This document shows, in pieces, positions 53,797 to 63,001 of a DNA stretch of 64,000 nt. Every line of letters starts with the position of its first letter. The first letter of the stretch is position 1. This DNA is from Phyllobacterium calauticae. GTDB lineage: Bacteria > Pseudomonadota > Alphaproteobacteria > Rhizobiales > Rhizobiaceae. A model generated the notes under the pieces. It searched no databases. It was not told the origin of the DNA and saw only the letters and a list, made by a program, of their open reading frames with translations. A program made the translations under genes and the position numbers. The stretch is from positions 496,001 to 560,000 of the forward strand of contig NZ_JAGENB010000002.1 in the NCBI RefSeq assembly GCF_019991125.1. The letters run 5' to 3'.

Positions 53797-54674
53797 CCGA
53801 TCTAGCGACCTATAATTTCGCCTATCTGGATGAACAGACCAAGCGGATGATCCGCCGTGCCATCCTGAAAGCCATTGCCATTCCGGGATATCAGGTGCCG
53901 TTCGCCTCGCGCGAAATGCCGATGCCCTATGGCTGGGGCACCGGCGGCGTGCAGGTGACCGCCGCCGTTCTTGGACCCGATGATACGTTGAAGGTGATCG
54001 ACCAGGGCGCCGATGACACGACCAATGCCGTGTCGATCCGGGCCTTTTTCCAGAAAGTCGCCAATGTCCGGGTGACGACGAAAACAGCGGATGCGACGAT
54101 CATCCAGACGCGCCACCGCATTCCCGAAGCACAGCTGCAGGCCGGGCAAATTCTCGTCTATCAGGTGCCGATCCCCGAGCCGTTGCGGTTTCTGGAGCCG
54201 CGCGAGACCGAAACGCGCAAGATGCATGCGCTGGAAGAATACGGCCTGATGCACGTCAAACTCTATGAGGACATTGCCCGCCACGGCCATATCGCCACCA
54301 CCTATGCCTATCCGGTGAAGGTCGAGGGGCGTTATGTGATGGATCCGTCGCCGACGCCGAAGTTCGACAATCCGAAGATGCATATGTCTCCGGCGCTCCA
54401 ACTTTTCGGGGCAGGGCGCGAAAAGCGCATCTATGCGGTTCCGCCCTATACGGAAGTGGTCAGTCTCGATTTCGAGGATCATCCCTTTGAAATCCAGACA
54501 TTCTCCCAGCCATGCGCCCTGTGCGGAGCAAAGGGCAGCTATCTGGACGAGGTCATTTTGGATGACAAGGGCGGCAGCATGTTTGTCTGTTCGGATACGG
54601 ATTTTTGTGAAGACCGGCAGGCCAAGGGGCATCGCGGTGCGCTGGCGGCGGATACTGCGGAGGCAGCAGAATGA
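53793..54674 (+). CDS. phnJ: C-P lyase catalytic subunit PhnJ (radical SAM)
   Basis: This 293-residue enzyme cleaves the carbon-phosphorus bond with a SAM radical, releasing an alkane and ribose cyclic phosphate. The C-x2-C-x21-C-x5-C motif is intact at Cys241, 244, 266 and 272, the same positions as in E. coli PhnJ. YNFAYLDEQTKRMIRRAILKAIAIPGYQVPFASREMPMPYGWGTGG at the N-terminus is equally conserved. It overlaps phnI and phnK by four bases. Confidence 0.98.
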   Translation: MTDLATYNFAYLDEQTKRMIRRAILKAIAIPGYQVPFASREMPMPYGWGTGGVQVTAAVLGPDDTLKVIDQGADDTTNAVSIRAFFQKVANVRVTTKTADATIIQTRHRIPEAQLQAGQILVYQVPIPEPLRFLEPRETETRKMHALEEYGLMHVKLYEDIARHGHIATTYAYPVKVEGRYVMDPSPTPKFDNPKMHMSPALQLFGAGREKRIYAVPPYTEVVSLDFEDHPFEIQTFSQPCALCGAKGSYLDEVILDDKGGSMFVCSDTDFCEDRQAKGHRGALAADTAEAAE

Positions 54675-55453
54675 ATATGAGCGATACACCCCTTTTGAAG
54701 GTCAAGGACCTCTCCAAATTCTATGGCAGCCGCATCGGCTGCCAGAATGTCTCGTTCGAGCTGTGGCCGGGCGAAGTGCTGGCGATCGTCGGTGAATCCG
54801 GCTCGGGCAAGACCACTTTGCTCAACTGCCTGGCGACACGTCTTGCCCCGTCGGCTGGCTCGGTGGAATACCGCATGCGCGATGGTCAGTTCCGCGATCT
54901 CTACCGGTTGAACGAAGCGGAACGCCGCTTCCTCATGCGCACGGACTGGGGTTTCGTGCACCAGAATCCGGCCGATGGCTTGCGCATGACAGTCTCCGCC
55001 GGTGCCAATGTCGGCGAACGGCTGATGGCCATCGGCGACCGGCATTATGGCAATATCCGCGCGACGGCCACTGACTGGCTGGGCCGGGTGGAAATCGCCT
55101 CCGACCGTATCGACGACCAGCCGCGCGCCTTTTCCGGCGGCATGCGCCAGCGCCTGCAGATCGCGCGTAATCTCGTCACCAATCCCCGGCTTGTCTTCAT
55201 GGATGAGCCGACCGGCGGTCTCGACGTATCCGTGCAGGCCCGTCTGCTCGATCTGTTGCGTGGGCTGGTCAGCGATCTCGGATTGGCAGCTATTGTCGTC
55301 ACCCACGATCTGGCGGTTGCCCGACTGCTTTCACACCGGATGATGGTGATGAAGGATGGCCACATCGTTGAAACCGGTCTGACCGACCGGGTGCTTGACG
55401 ATCCGCAGGCGCCGTATACCCAGCTTCTCGTTTCCTCCATCCTGCAGGTCTAG
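54671..55453 (+). CDS. phnK: Phosphonate C-P lyase system ATP-binding protein PhnK
   Basis: This 260-residue ABC ATPase has Walker A GESGSGKTT, signature FSGGMRQRLQIARN, Walker B LVFMDEPTGGLD and the His loop [12 protein letters not shown]. There is no partner permease; PhnK binds the C-P lyase core, not a transporter. It overlaps phnJ (ATGA), and phnL begins 5 bases after its stop. Confidence 0.95.
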   Translation: MNMSDTPLLKVKDLSKFYGSRIGCQNVSFELWPGEVLAIVGESGSGKTTLLNCLATRLAPSAGSVEYRMRDGQFRDLYRLNEAERRFLMRTDWGFVHQNPADGLRMTVSAGANVGERLMAIGDRHYGNIRATATDWLGRVEIASDRIDDQPRAFSGGMRQRLQIARNLVTNPRLVFMDEPTGGLDVSVQARLLDLLRGLVSDLGLAAIVVTHDLAVARLLSHRMMVMKDGHIVETGLTDRVLDDPQAPYTQLLVSSILQV

Positions 55454-55457
55454 CATC

Positions 55458-56165
55458 ATGCCAACACCTCTCGTTGTTTCCGATGTCGCCAAAAGCTTCA
55501 CCATGCATCTGCGCGACGGTATCCGCCTGCCCGTGGTGGCGAATGTCTCGTTTTCCATCAAGGCGGGTGAATGCGCCGTGCTCGGCGGTCCGTCCGGGGC
55601 GGGCAAAAGCTCGATCCTCAAAATGGTCTATGGCAATTATGCCGTCGACCAAGGCCAGATCATCGTGCCCTATGGCGACCGGCTGGTCGATCTTGCCAGT
55701 GCTGATCCGCGCACGGTTCTCGGCGTCCGCCGCGACATGATCGGCTATGTCAGCCAGTTCCTGCGCACCGTGCCGCGTGTGTCGGCGCTCGATGTCGTTG
55801 CCGAACCGCTGGTGGCGCGCGGCATCGACCGCACCGAAGCGCGCGACAAGGCCGCAGCCCTGCTTGCCGGGCTCAATCTGCCCGAACGGCTCTGGTCATT
55901 GCCGCCTGCCACCTTCTCCGGCGGTGAACAGCAGCGCGTGAACATTGCGCGCGGTTTCATCACCGATCACCCGATCCTGCTTCTGGATGAGCCGACGGCT
56001 TCGCTCGACGCCAAAAACCGCGAAGTGGTCGTTTCGATGATCCGCAGCAAAAAGGAGGCGGGGATCGCCATGCTCGGCATTTTCCACGACGAGGATGTGC
56101 GCGAGGCCGTGGCGGACCGCATCATCGATGTGACTGCATTTGCCGTGCAGGGCGAGGCAGCATGA
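55458..56165 (+). CDS. phnL: Phosphonate C-P lyase system ATP-binding protein PhnL
   Basis: This 235-residue ABC ATPase has Walker [11 protein letters not shown], signature [14 protein letters not shown] and Walker [13 protein letters not shown]. It is shorter than PhnK and cooperates with it on the core complex. I start it at the ATG at 55458; an in-frame extension into phnK exists but is not conserved sequence. It overlaps the acyltransferase gene by four bases. Confidence 0.94.
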   Translation: MPTPLVVSDVAKSFTMHLRDGIRLPVVANVSFSIKAGECAVLGGPSGAGKSSILKMVYGNYAVDQGQIIVPYGDRLVDLASADPRTVLGVRRDMIGYVSQFLRTVPRVSALDVVAEPLVARGIDRTEARDKAAALLAGLNLPERLWSLPPATFSGGEQQRVNIARGFITDHPILLLDEPTASLDAKNREVVVSMIRSKKEAGIAMLGIFHDEDVREAVADRIIDVTAFAVQGEAA

Positions 56166-56776
56166 CCCGGCTTTCCCCAACACCGCTCATTCACGCGACC
56201 GCGCATGTCGAGGACAGCGAACTCGGCCGTTACACGGAGATTTCCGAGCGCTGCCGCATCAGCGAAACCAAACTCGACGATTATTCCTACATCATGCAGG
56301 ACGGTGCGGTCTGGTGCGCCACAATCGGCAAGTTCGCCAATATTGCTGCAAGCGTGCGCATCAACGCGACCAACCATCCGACGTGGCGGCCAACGCTGCA
56401 TCACTTCACCTATCGTGCCGGTGACTACTGGGACGATGCGGGTCCGGAAGAGTCGTTTTTCGAATGGCGCCGCACCAATCAGGTGCGTATCGGCCATGAC
56501 GTCTGGATCGGCCATGGCGCGACCGTTTTGCCCGGTGTTACCGTCGGCGATGGCGCCGTGATCGGGGCCGGGGCAGTGGTCTCACGCGATGTTGATCCCT
56601 ATACGATTGTCGGCGGTGTTCCCGCCCGCAAAATCCGCGACCGTTTCGACAAAAAGACGGCGGAACGCCTGCAAACACTGGCGTGGTGGGACTGGGATCA
56701 CGCCCGCCTGCGTGGTGCTCTGGATGATTTTCGCACCCTCGATATCGAGGCATTTCTCGAAAAACATTCAGGCTGA
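56162..56776 (+). CDS. Hexapeptide-repeat acyltransferase of the phosphonate operon
   Basis: This 204-residue protein has the left-handed beta-helix of xenobiotic/maltose-type acetyltransferases: [23 protein letters not shown], later [37 protein letters not shown] with the hexapeptide pattern, and a catalytic His in [16 protein letters not shown]. Such a gene is common in rhizobial phn operons (annotated as DapH/GlmU-related phosphonate metabolism protein). It may acetylate aminophosphonates, as PhnO does with an unrelated fold. That is inference. Confidence 0.85.
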   Translation: MTRLSPTPLIHATAHVEDSELGRYTEISERCRISETKLDDYSYIMQDGAVWCATIGKFANIAASVRINATNHPTWRPTLHHFTYRAGDYWDDAGPEESFFEWRRTNQVRIGHDVWIGHGATVLPGVTVGDGAVIGAGAVVSRDVDPYTIVGGVPARKIRDRFDKKTAERLQTLAWWDWDHARLRGALDDFRTLDIEAFLEKHSG

Positions 56777-56792
56777 CTTCTGCTATCCCCAG

Positions 56793-56821
56793 TTGTCACG
56801 CAAGTGCAATAAAAGTGCCAT
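56793..56821 (+). promoter_or_regulatory. Pho-box-like array upstream of phnC
   Basis: Three seven-base units with exact 11-base spacing, TTGTCAC (56793), GTGCAAT (56804) and GTGCCAT (56815), resemble the CTGTCAT repeat (about 5, 4 and 5 of 7 matches). It lies 54 bases before the phnC start, in the only sizeable gap inside the operon (98 bases), so phnC-D-E-E may have its own phosphate-controlled promoter. Confidence 0.5.
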
Positions 56822-56874
56822 CGCACCTTCACACTAGGGCTTTAGGACAGGGCAATACCAACAAGGATTGGCCT

Positions 56875-57708
56875 ATGCTGAAGATTGAAAACGTGACGCG
56901 TCGCTTTGGCAGCAATATTGCCATCGACAATGTCAATGTTGAAATCCCGCAGGGGCAGATGGTCGGGGTTATCGGTCGCTCGGGTGCAGGCAAGTCGACG
57001 CTGCTGCGCATGATCAACCGCCTGATCGACCCGTCCGAAGGGTCGATCATCTTCGACGGCAAGGATGTGGCCAAGCTCAACGGCTCGGCGCTGCGAACCT
57101 GGCAACGCGATTGCGCGATGATCTTTCAGCAGTTCAACCTTGTTCCCCGCCTCGATGTCCTGACCAATGTCCTTCTTGGGCGCCTGAACCACCGATCCAC
57201 CATCAAAAGCCTTCTCGGCATTTTCTCACGCGAAGAACGTGCCATGGCAATCGCCGCCCTTGAGCGGCTCGATATCGCCAAAACCGCCCTGCAGCGGGCC
57301 GGAACACTCTCCGGCGGACAGCAGCAGCGGGTCGCCATCGCCCGGGCGCTCATGCAGAACCCCAAAGTCATTCTCGCCGACGAACCCATTGCCTCCCTCG
57401 ATCCGCGCAATGCGCAGGTGGTGATGGAGTCTCTTCGCGACATCAATGAGAAAGAGGGTCTCACCGTTATCACCAACCTGCATACGCTCGATACGGCGCG
57501 GCATTTCTGCGAGCGCATCATCGGCATGCAGGGCGGCAAGGTGGTTTTCGACGGAACACCTGACGATCTGACCGAGGCTGCCGCCCGCCGTATCTATGGT
57601 GCTGATGGCCTGAAGGATGCGTTCTCGGAAGCCATCACATCGACAAGCATTGCGCGTCATGCGCCGACACCAATCCCCGAATTGGAGGCCATTTTGGCCG
57701 CGCGTTGA
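56875..57708 (+). CDS. phnC: Phosphonate ABC transporter, ATP-binding protein
   Basis: This 277-residue ATPase has Walker [10 protein letters not shown], signature [14 protein letters not shown], Walker [13 protein letters not shown] and a His loop with Asn/Leu-His ([10 protein letters not shown]), typical of PhnC. I start it at the ATG at 56875, which has AAGGA seven bases upstream. The usual phosphonate set PhnC-D-E1-E2 follows. Confidence 0.95.
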   Translation: MLKIENVTRRFGSNIAIDNVNVEIPQGQMVGVIGRSGAGKSTLLRMINRLIDPSEGSIIFDGKDVAKLNGSALRTWQRDCAMIFQQFNLVPRLDVLTNVLLGRLNHRSTIKSLLGIFSREERAMAIAALERLDIAKTALQRAGTLSGGQQQRVAIARALMQNPKVILADEPIASLDPRNAQVVMESLRDINEKEGLTVITNLHTLDTARHFCERIIGMQGGKVVFDGTPDDLTEAAARRIYGADGLKDAFSEAITSTSIARHAPTPIPELEAILAAR

Positions 57709-57790
57709 GCGCTAAACGGATCGGCTTGCCCACGTAACGGGCTCAAGTCCACATAAAAAAACCTTGGAAGCTTTGACAGGAGAGATAGTC

Positions 57791-58705
57791 ATGTTGCTTA
57801 AGAAAGCCCTTATGGGTGCGATTGCAATCAGCGCCGTGTTTGCAGGCTCGATGGCTCGTGCCGAAAACCTTGAGACCTTTCGCGTCGGTATCATCGGCGG
57901 CGAAAACGAAGCAGACCGCCTGCGCAATTACCAGTGCATCGTCGACAAGCTGCCAAAGGTTCTCGGCGTCAAGGACGTCAAACTGTTCCCGGCGACGGAT
58001 TATGATGGCGTCATCCAGGGCCTGCTCGGCGGCACCCTCGACTATGCGGAACTGGGCGCTTCTGGCTTTGCCAAGATTTACCTGACCAATCCGAAGGCTG
58101 TCGAGCCGATCCTGACCACCGTCCAGACCGACGGCGCGACCGGTTACTATTCGATCATGGTTGCCCGCAAGGACAGCGGCATCAAGACGCTGGCCGACAT
58201 GAAGGGCAAGAAGCTCGGCTTTGCCGATCCTGACTCCACATCCGGTTACCTGATCCCCGTTACCTCGCTGCCGAAAGACATCAAGACTTCGGTCAAGGAA
58301 TACTTCTCTGAAACCGGTTTCGGTGGCGGTCATGAAAACCTCGTTCTCGCCGTCAAGGATGGCAAGTTCGATGCCGGCACGACATTCGGTTCCGGCGTCG
58401 GCAAGTTCGACGAAGGCTATACGTCAGGCAATCTGCGCAAGATGGTCGACAAGGGCCTGATCGACATGAAGGATTTCGTCGAACTCTGGAAGTCGCCGTT
58501 GATCCCGAACGGCCCGATCGTTATCCGCACCTCGCTGGATGCCGACCTGAAGAACAAGTTCAAGGCATTCATGCTCGATCTGCCGAAGAGCGATCCTGCC
58601 TGCTTCGCAGCCACCATGGGCGGCGATTTCAAGAGCTACACTGAGGTCAACACTCAGTTCTATCAGCCCATCATCGACGCCCGCAAAGCGCAGATCGGCG
58701 GATAA
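57791..58705 (+). CDS. phnD: Phosphonate ABC transporter, periplasmic binding protein
   Basis: This 304-residue binding protein has a signal peptide (MLLKKALMGAIAISAVFAGSMA) and the PhnD family pattern FRVGIIGGENEADRLRNYQCIVDKL, LGGTLDYAELGASGFAK and KKLGFADPDSTSGYLIP. It captures phosphonates in the periplasm. AGGAGA precedes the ATG at 57791. Confidence 0.95.
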   Translation: MLLKKALMGAIAISAVFAGSMARAENLETFRVGIIGGENEADRLRNYQCIVDKLPKVLGVKDVKLFPATDYDGVIQGLLGGTLDYAELGASGFAKIYLTNPKAVEPILTTVQTDGATGYYSIMVARKDSGIKTLADMKGKKLGFADPDSTSGYLIPVTSLPKDIKTSVKEYFSETGFGGGHENLVLAVKDGKFDAGTTFGSGVGKFDEGYTSGNLRKMVDKGLIDMKDFVELWKSPLIPNGPIVIRTSLDADLKNKFKAFMLDLPKSDPACFAATMGGDFKSYTEVNTQFYQPIIDARKAQIGG

Positions 58706-58782
58706 GCCAGTCACGCATCGTCACGGCCAGTTCTGCGGATCTGGCCGTGATTTTGTTTGCGGCACCTTGAAGGATGTTTGCA

Positions 58783-59742
58783 ATGAGCAGAACCGCTTCC
58801 CCTGAGTTGTCGTCCGACGGCATCCAGATCGAACGGCACTGGCAGGAGCTTGCCGGACGCCGCCGTGCCTATAGCTGGATCATCGCCATAGGACTGCTGG
58901 TCACCATTGCCGGGTCCCTGTGGTTTGCCAATGAATCCAATGCGGGCAAGTTCTTCGACCGTTTGCCGCATCTCTTCGATTTTGCCGGTGATCTGGTTCC
59001 GCGCGACGGATGGGAAGTCTGGCGCGCCATGTTCGACCTGCCGTCGCCCTATTTCGACGGGAGCCTGAAATACGACTATCCGGAAGGGCGGGTCTATCTC
59101 TTCGGCGGGTTCTACATGCCCGAATATTTCTACAAGATGCTGGAAACGCTCAATATCGCGATTCTGGCGACGCTTGCCGGGTTCATCTTCGGCTTCATGA
59201 TCTGCTTTCTCGCGGCCAAGAATCTCGTGAAGAACCGGTTCATCCGGTTTGCCGCGCGCCGTTACATGGAAATCCTGCGTGCCTTTCCGGAAATCGTCAT
59301 TGCCGGTTTCTTTGCGGCCATCCTGTCGCTGGGGCCCATCCCCGCCATGTTTGCCGTCGGCATCCACACGATCGGCGCTCTCGGCAAGCTGTTCTTCGAA
59401 GTGGTCGAGAATGCCGATATGAAGGCGGATGAGGGGCTGCGCGCCGTCGGCGCCAACTGGTTCGAACGCGTCGGCTTCGGCATCGTGCCGCAGGTCATGC
59501 CGAATTTCATGTCCTATGCCCTCCTGCGGCTTGAGATCAATGTGCGCGCCTCGACCATCATCGGCGCCGTTGGCGGCGGCGGTATCGGCGAGGAGCTGCG
59601 CCTGTCGATCGGGCGCGGGCATCAGGCCAAGACGCTGGCCATCATCCTGCTCCTGTTCGTCACGATCATTGCCGTGGATCAGTTTTCCGCATGGCTGCGC
59701 CGCCGCCTCGTTGGCGAGCAGGCCTTCACCGTCGGTGGTTAG
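58783..59742 (+). CDS. phnE1: Phosphonate ABC transporter, permease PhnE1
   Basis: This 319-residue membrane protein has a transmembrane segment after about 30 residues, further segments such as NIAILATLAGFIFGFMICFLAA, and the PhnE docking loop GLRAVGANWFERVGFGIVPQVMPNFMSYALLRLEINVRAS. I prefer the ATG at 58783, which has an AAGGA site at useful spacing. The ATG at 58774 sits inside that site. It pairs with PhnE2. Confidence 0.92.
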   Translation: MSRTASPELSSDGIQIERHWQELAGRRRAYSWIIAIGLLVTIAGSLWFANESNAGKFFDRLPHLFDFAGDLVPRDGWEVWRAMFDLPSPYFDGSLKYDYPEGRVYLFGGFYMPEYFYKMLETLNIAILATLAGFIFGFMICFLAAKNLVKNRFIRFAARRYMEILRAFPEIVIAGFFAAILSLGPIPAMFAVGIHTIGALGKLFFEVVENADMKADEGLRAVGANWFERVGFGIVPQVMPNFMSYALLRLEINVRASTIIGAVGGGGIGEELRLSIGRGHQAKTLAIILLLFVTIIAVDQFSAWLRRRLVGEQAFTVGG

Positions 59743-59751
59743 GATAATATT

Positions 59752-61086
59752 ATGAGCGCTATCACAGCCGACACCATTGCCGATTTCGAGACCCGGTATC
59801 CCGCCGTCTTCAATCCGCCGTTCTGGCGCCGTTTCATGCCTGTGCTGATTGCAGCGGGCATCGTGGCCTATGTGTTCTATTGCTGGTGGTTCTTTTCCAT
59901 CGGCACCGTGCTTGCCGGCGGCCAGTGGCAGCGTGCCGAACTCTATGCCCGCGATTGGGTGTCCTATGCCATCAAGACCACGGTTCGGCCGGGGCCGACG
60001 GGCGCGACAGTCAGCTATCCCCGGTTTTCCGAGCTGGGCGACAATCCGAATCCGAGCTGGGTCGTCAGGGATGGCAACAATGTCGCCATCCTGTTCGGTT
60101 CGGACAAGAAGCTCGATATCAACGATCAGCGCGTCATCGTCACGCGGGGCGGCGAGAATCTGACCGTTCTGCTCGCGACGGATGGTGCCAAGCCGCAGGG
60201 GCCGCTGCCAAGCTGGGCAACCCTGAAAGAGGATCAGGTGACGGTGAGTTTCGGCTTTGCCGGGCAGGCGGATATCATTCCGCAGCGGGTCGTGGTGAGC
60301 CGCCGGTTCCTCGGCTGGGCGAATTTCGTCTTCGATACGAGTTCGCCGTTCTGGGGGAAACCCTTTGGCGAGGTGGCCTCGCTGATCGTCAGCGGCGAGC
60401 GCATCAAGCCCGAGATGTCGAATGCATCGCTTGCCTTCGACAATATCTGGTTCAACTCATCATGGCAGCACGGCGATGTCTGGACAAAGCTGCTGCAGAC
60501 CATCGTCATGGCCTTCATGGGCACGCTGATGGCATCGCTGCTGTCATTTCCGCTGGCCTTCGTCGCCGCGCGCAACATCACGCCGAACTTTTTCGCCAAC
60601 CAGATCACCAAGCGCTTCTTCGACTTCCTGCGCTCGGTGGATATGCTGATCTGGGCGCTGTTCTTCACCCGCGCCTTTGGCCCGGGACCGCTCGCCGGTA
60701 TTTCGGCGATTTTCTTCACCGACACCGGCACGCTGGGCAAGGTCTATTCGGAAACGCTTGAAAACATCGACGACAAACAGCGCGAGGGCGTCAAATCCGT
60801 CGGCGCGTCTCCGGCCAATGTGCAGCGCTATGGTGTCCTGCCGCAGGTTCTGCCGGTTTTTGCCAGTCAGGCGCTGTATTTCTGGGAATCCAACACGCGC
60901 TCGGCCACCATCATCGGTGCCATGGGGGCGGGCGGTATCGGCCTGAAATTGTGGGAAGCGATGCGCACCAACACGAACTGGCACAATGTTGCCTATATGG
61001 TCGTCCTCATCCTTGTTGTGATATTCATTTTTGACGGCATTTCGAATGCGCTGCGATCCCGTTTGACCGGGAAGACACAACATTAA
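59752..61086 (+). CDS. phnE2: Phosphonate ABC transporter, permease PhnE2 with long extra domain
   Basis: This 444-residue permease is long: a first transmembrane segment at about 29-50 is followed by roughly 180 mostly polar residues with no obvious membrane segment, then a PhnE-type permease domain (about 240 to the end) with the docking loop EGVKSVGASPANVQRYGVLPQVLPVFASQALYFWESNTRS. The insert probably lies in the periplasm and may contact PhnD. Two PhnE genes, the second longer, are usual in rhizobial phn loci. Confidence 0.9.
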   Translation: MSAITADTIADFETRYPAVFNPPFWRRFMPVLIAAGIVAYVFYCWWFFSIGTVLAGGQWQRAELYARDWVSYAIKTTVRPGPTGATVSYPRFSELGDNPNPSWVVRDGNNVAILFGSDKKLDINDQRVIVTRGGENLTVLLATDGAKPQGPLPSWATLKEDQVTVSFGFAGQADIIPQRVVVSRRFLGWANFVFDTSSPFWGKPFGEVASLIVSGERIKPEMSNASLAFDNIWFNSSWQHGDVWTKLLQTIVMAFMGTLMASLLSFPLAFVAARNITPNFFANQITKRFFDFLRSVDMLIWALFFTRAFGPGPLAGISAIFFTDTGTLGKVYSETLENIDDKQREGVKSVGASPANVQRYGVLPQVLPVFASQALYFWESNTRSATIIGAMGAGGIGLKLWEAMRTNTNWHNVAYMVVLILVVIFIFDGISNALRSRLTGKTQH

Positions 61087-61151
61087 ATCTCGACGTTCAA
61101 AGGCTTGTCATAATCGGAGCGTAACGCGAGACTGTTCCAGAGGAATCATCC

Positions 61152-61859
61152 ATGCGCTATGCAATCTACTTCACGCCGCCATCGGCCGACCCGCTATTGA
61201 AAGTGGCGGCGAACTGGCTTGGCCGCAACGCTTTTACCGGTCAACCGGTGAAGCCGCCGCAGATTCGCGATCTGGCGCGTGAGGATTTTGCACAGTTGAC
61301 GGAGCCGGCGCGCCGCTATGGTTTTCACGCAACGCTGAAGGCGCCGTTCCATCTGGCTGACGGGATCGAAGAACGCGAGCTTCTCTCGGCCCTCATGCAT
61401 TTTGCCTCCTCCATCGAGCCGGTTGAAATTCCCAAGCTGGCGATCGCCAATCTTGACGGGTTTTTCGCCCTCGTGCCGGAGGAACCGGTGGACAGGCTGA
61501 ACCAGCTGGCCAATGACGTGACGGTAGCCTTCGACCGTTTCCGCGCGCCGCCGAGCGAAGCGGAGATCAAGCGGCGCAACCCGGAAAAACTGTCGCCGGC
61601 CCAGCGCCGCAATCTGGAACAATGGGGCTATCCCTATGTTTTTGAGGATTTCCGCTTCCATATGACCCTGACAGGTCCGGTTCCCGAGCGTGACCGGCCC
61701 AAAATCGAACGTATTTTGAGTGAATTCCTGGAGCCAGTCCTCGAAGAGCCAGTCGAAATCAACAACCTCGCTTTGTTTACGGAAGCCGAGCCGGGCTTCC
61801 CCTTTGAAATTCACTCGCTGCATCCGCTGGCCGGAACCAACCGTAGAAAGACTGCCTGA
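61152..61859 (+). CDS. DUF1045 2H phosphoesterase-like protein of the phosphonate operon
   Basis: This 235-residue protein carries two HxTx motifs, H59-A-T (GFHATLKAPF) and H170-M-T (FHMTLTGPV), the hallmark of 2H phosphoesterases (LigT-like fold). These act on cyclic phosphodiesters. The family is widespread in phn loci as 'phosphonate metabolism protein'. No PhnP is in the window, so this protein may open the ribose 1,2-cyclic phosphate made by PhnJ; this is inference. phnM starts 2 bases after its stop. Confidence 0.88.
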   Translation: MRYAIYFTPPSADPLLKVAANWLGRNAFTGQPVKPPQIRDLAREDFAQLTEPARRYGFHATLKAPFHLADGIEERELLSALMHFASSIEPVEIPKLAIANLDGFFALVPEEPVDRLNQLANDVTVAFDRFRAPPSEAEIKRRNPEKLSPAQRRNLEQWGYPYVFEDFRFHMTLTGPVPERDRPKIERILSEFLEPVLEEPVEINNLALFTEAEPGFPFEIHSLHPLAGTNRRKTA

Positions 61860-61861
61860 TC

Positions 61862-63001
61862 ATGTCCGCCGAATTGATCCTGAACAATGCGCAAATCGTT
61901 CTCGAAGATGACGTCATCAAGGGATCTGTCCTGATCCGTGACGGCAAGATTGCCGATATTTCAACCGGGACAGCATCGGGCGGCGAGGATTTTGACGGCG
62001 ACTATCTCATTCCGGGGCTTGTCGAACTGCACACGGACCATCTGGAAGGCCATTATGCGCCGCGTCCGCGTGTGCGCTGGAACCCGATTGCAGCCGTGCT
62101 TGCGCACGATGCGCAGATTGCCTCATCCGGTATCACCACGGTTCTCGATGCGCTGCGCATCGGCCTTGACCGCGATGCGGACATGTCCGCCGGCGAAATC
62201 CGCAAGCTGGCCGACGCCATCGAAGACAGCGTGCAGCAGGATCGCCTGCGTGCCGATCACTATTTCCATCTGCGCTGCGAAGTGTCGGTCGCCGACTGCC
62301 TCGACGGGTTCCATTATTTCGACAATGACAGCCGCGTGCGGCTGGCCTCGCTGATGGATCATGCGCCGGGCCAGCGTCAGTTCGTCGACCTGGAAACCTA
62401 TGCCTATTACTACCAGCGCAAGCTGAAGCTGTCCGACCTCGAATTCAACGTGTTCTGCGAACAGCGCATGGAGGAATCGGCGCGCCATTCCGCACCACAC
62501 CGGAAAGCCATTTCGGATCTGTGCCGCGAGCGCGGCATCGTGCTTGCCAGCCATGACGACGCGACGACAGCCCATGTGGATGAAGCGGTGGAGCAGGGCA
62601 TCCACGTGGCGGAATTCCCGACGACACTGGAAGCGGCGGCTGCCTCGAAGCAGGCGGGCCTTGCCGTGCTGATGGGCGCGCCGAACGTCGTTCGCGGCGG
62701 TTCGCATTCCGGCAATGTTTCGGCGCGTGAGCTGGTCGAACATGGTCATCTCGACATCCTGTCCTCCGACTATATTCCGTTCAGCCTGATCCAGTCGACA
62801 TTCTTCCTGAGCGACGTGGTCGAGGGGATTACCCTGCCGGATGCGGTGCGGCTTGTGACCAAGAACCCGGCCGAGGCGGTCGGTTTCGACGACCGCGGTG
62901 TCATCGAAGTCGGCAAGCGCGCCGATCTGGTGCGGGTCCGGGTTGACGAGCACATTCCGATCGTCCGCACGGTGTGGCGCGAAGGCCGCCGGGTGGTCTG
63001 A
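61862..63001 (+). CDS. phnM: RPnTP hydrolase PhnM
   Basis: This 379-residue amidohydrolase-fold enzyme removes pyrophosphate from alkyl-phosphonate ribose triphosphate. It has the metal-binding GLVELHTDHLEGHYAPRPRVRW near residues 50-72 and later ILSSDYIPFS, with HDDATTAH in between. The length is standard. Its TGA shares the A of the phnN ATG. Confidence 0.95.
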   Translation: MSAELILNNAQIVLEDDVIKGSVLIRDGKIADISTGTASGGEDFDGDYLIPGLVELHTDHLEGHYAPRPRVRWNPIAAVLAHDAQIASSGITTVLDALRIGLDRDADMSAGEIRKLADAIEDSVQQDRLRADHYFHLRCEVSVADCLDGFHYFDNDSRVRLASLMDHAPGQRQFVDLETYAYYYQRKLKLSDLEFNVFCEQRMEESARHSAPHRKAISDLCRERGIVLASHDDATTAHVDEAVEQGIHVAEFPTTLEAAAASKQAGLAVLMGAPNVVRGGSHSGNVSARELVEHGHLDILSSDYIPFSLIQSTFFLSDVVEGITLPDAVRLVTKNPAEAVGFDDRGVIEVGKRADLVRVRVDEHIPIVRTVWREGRRVV

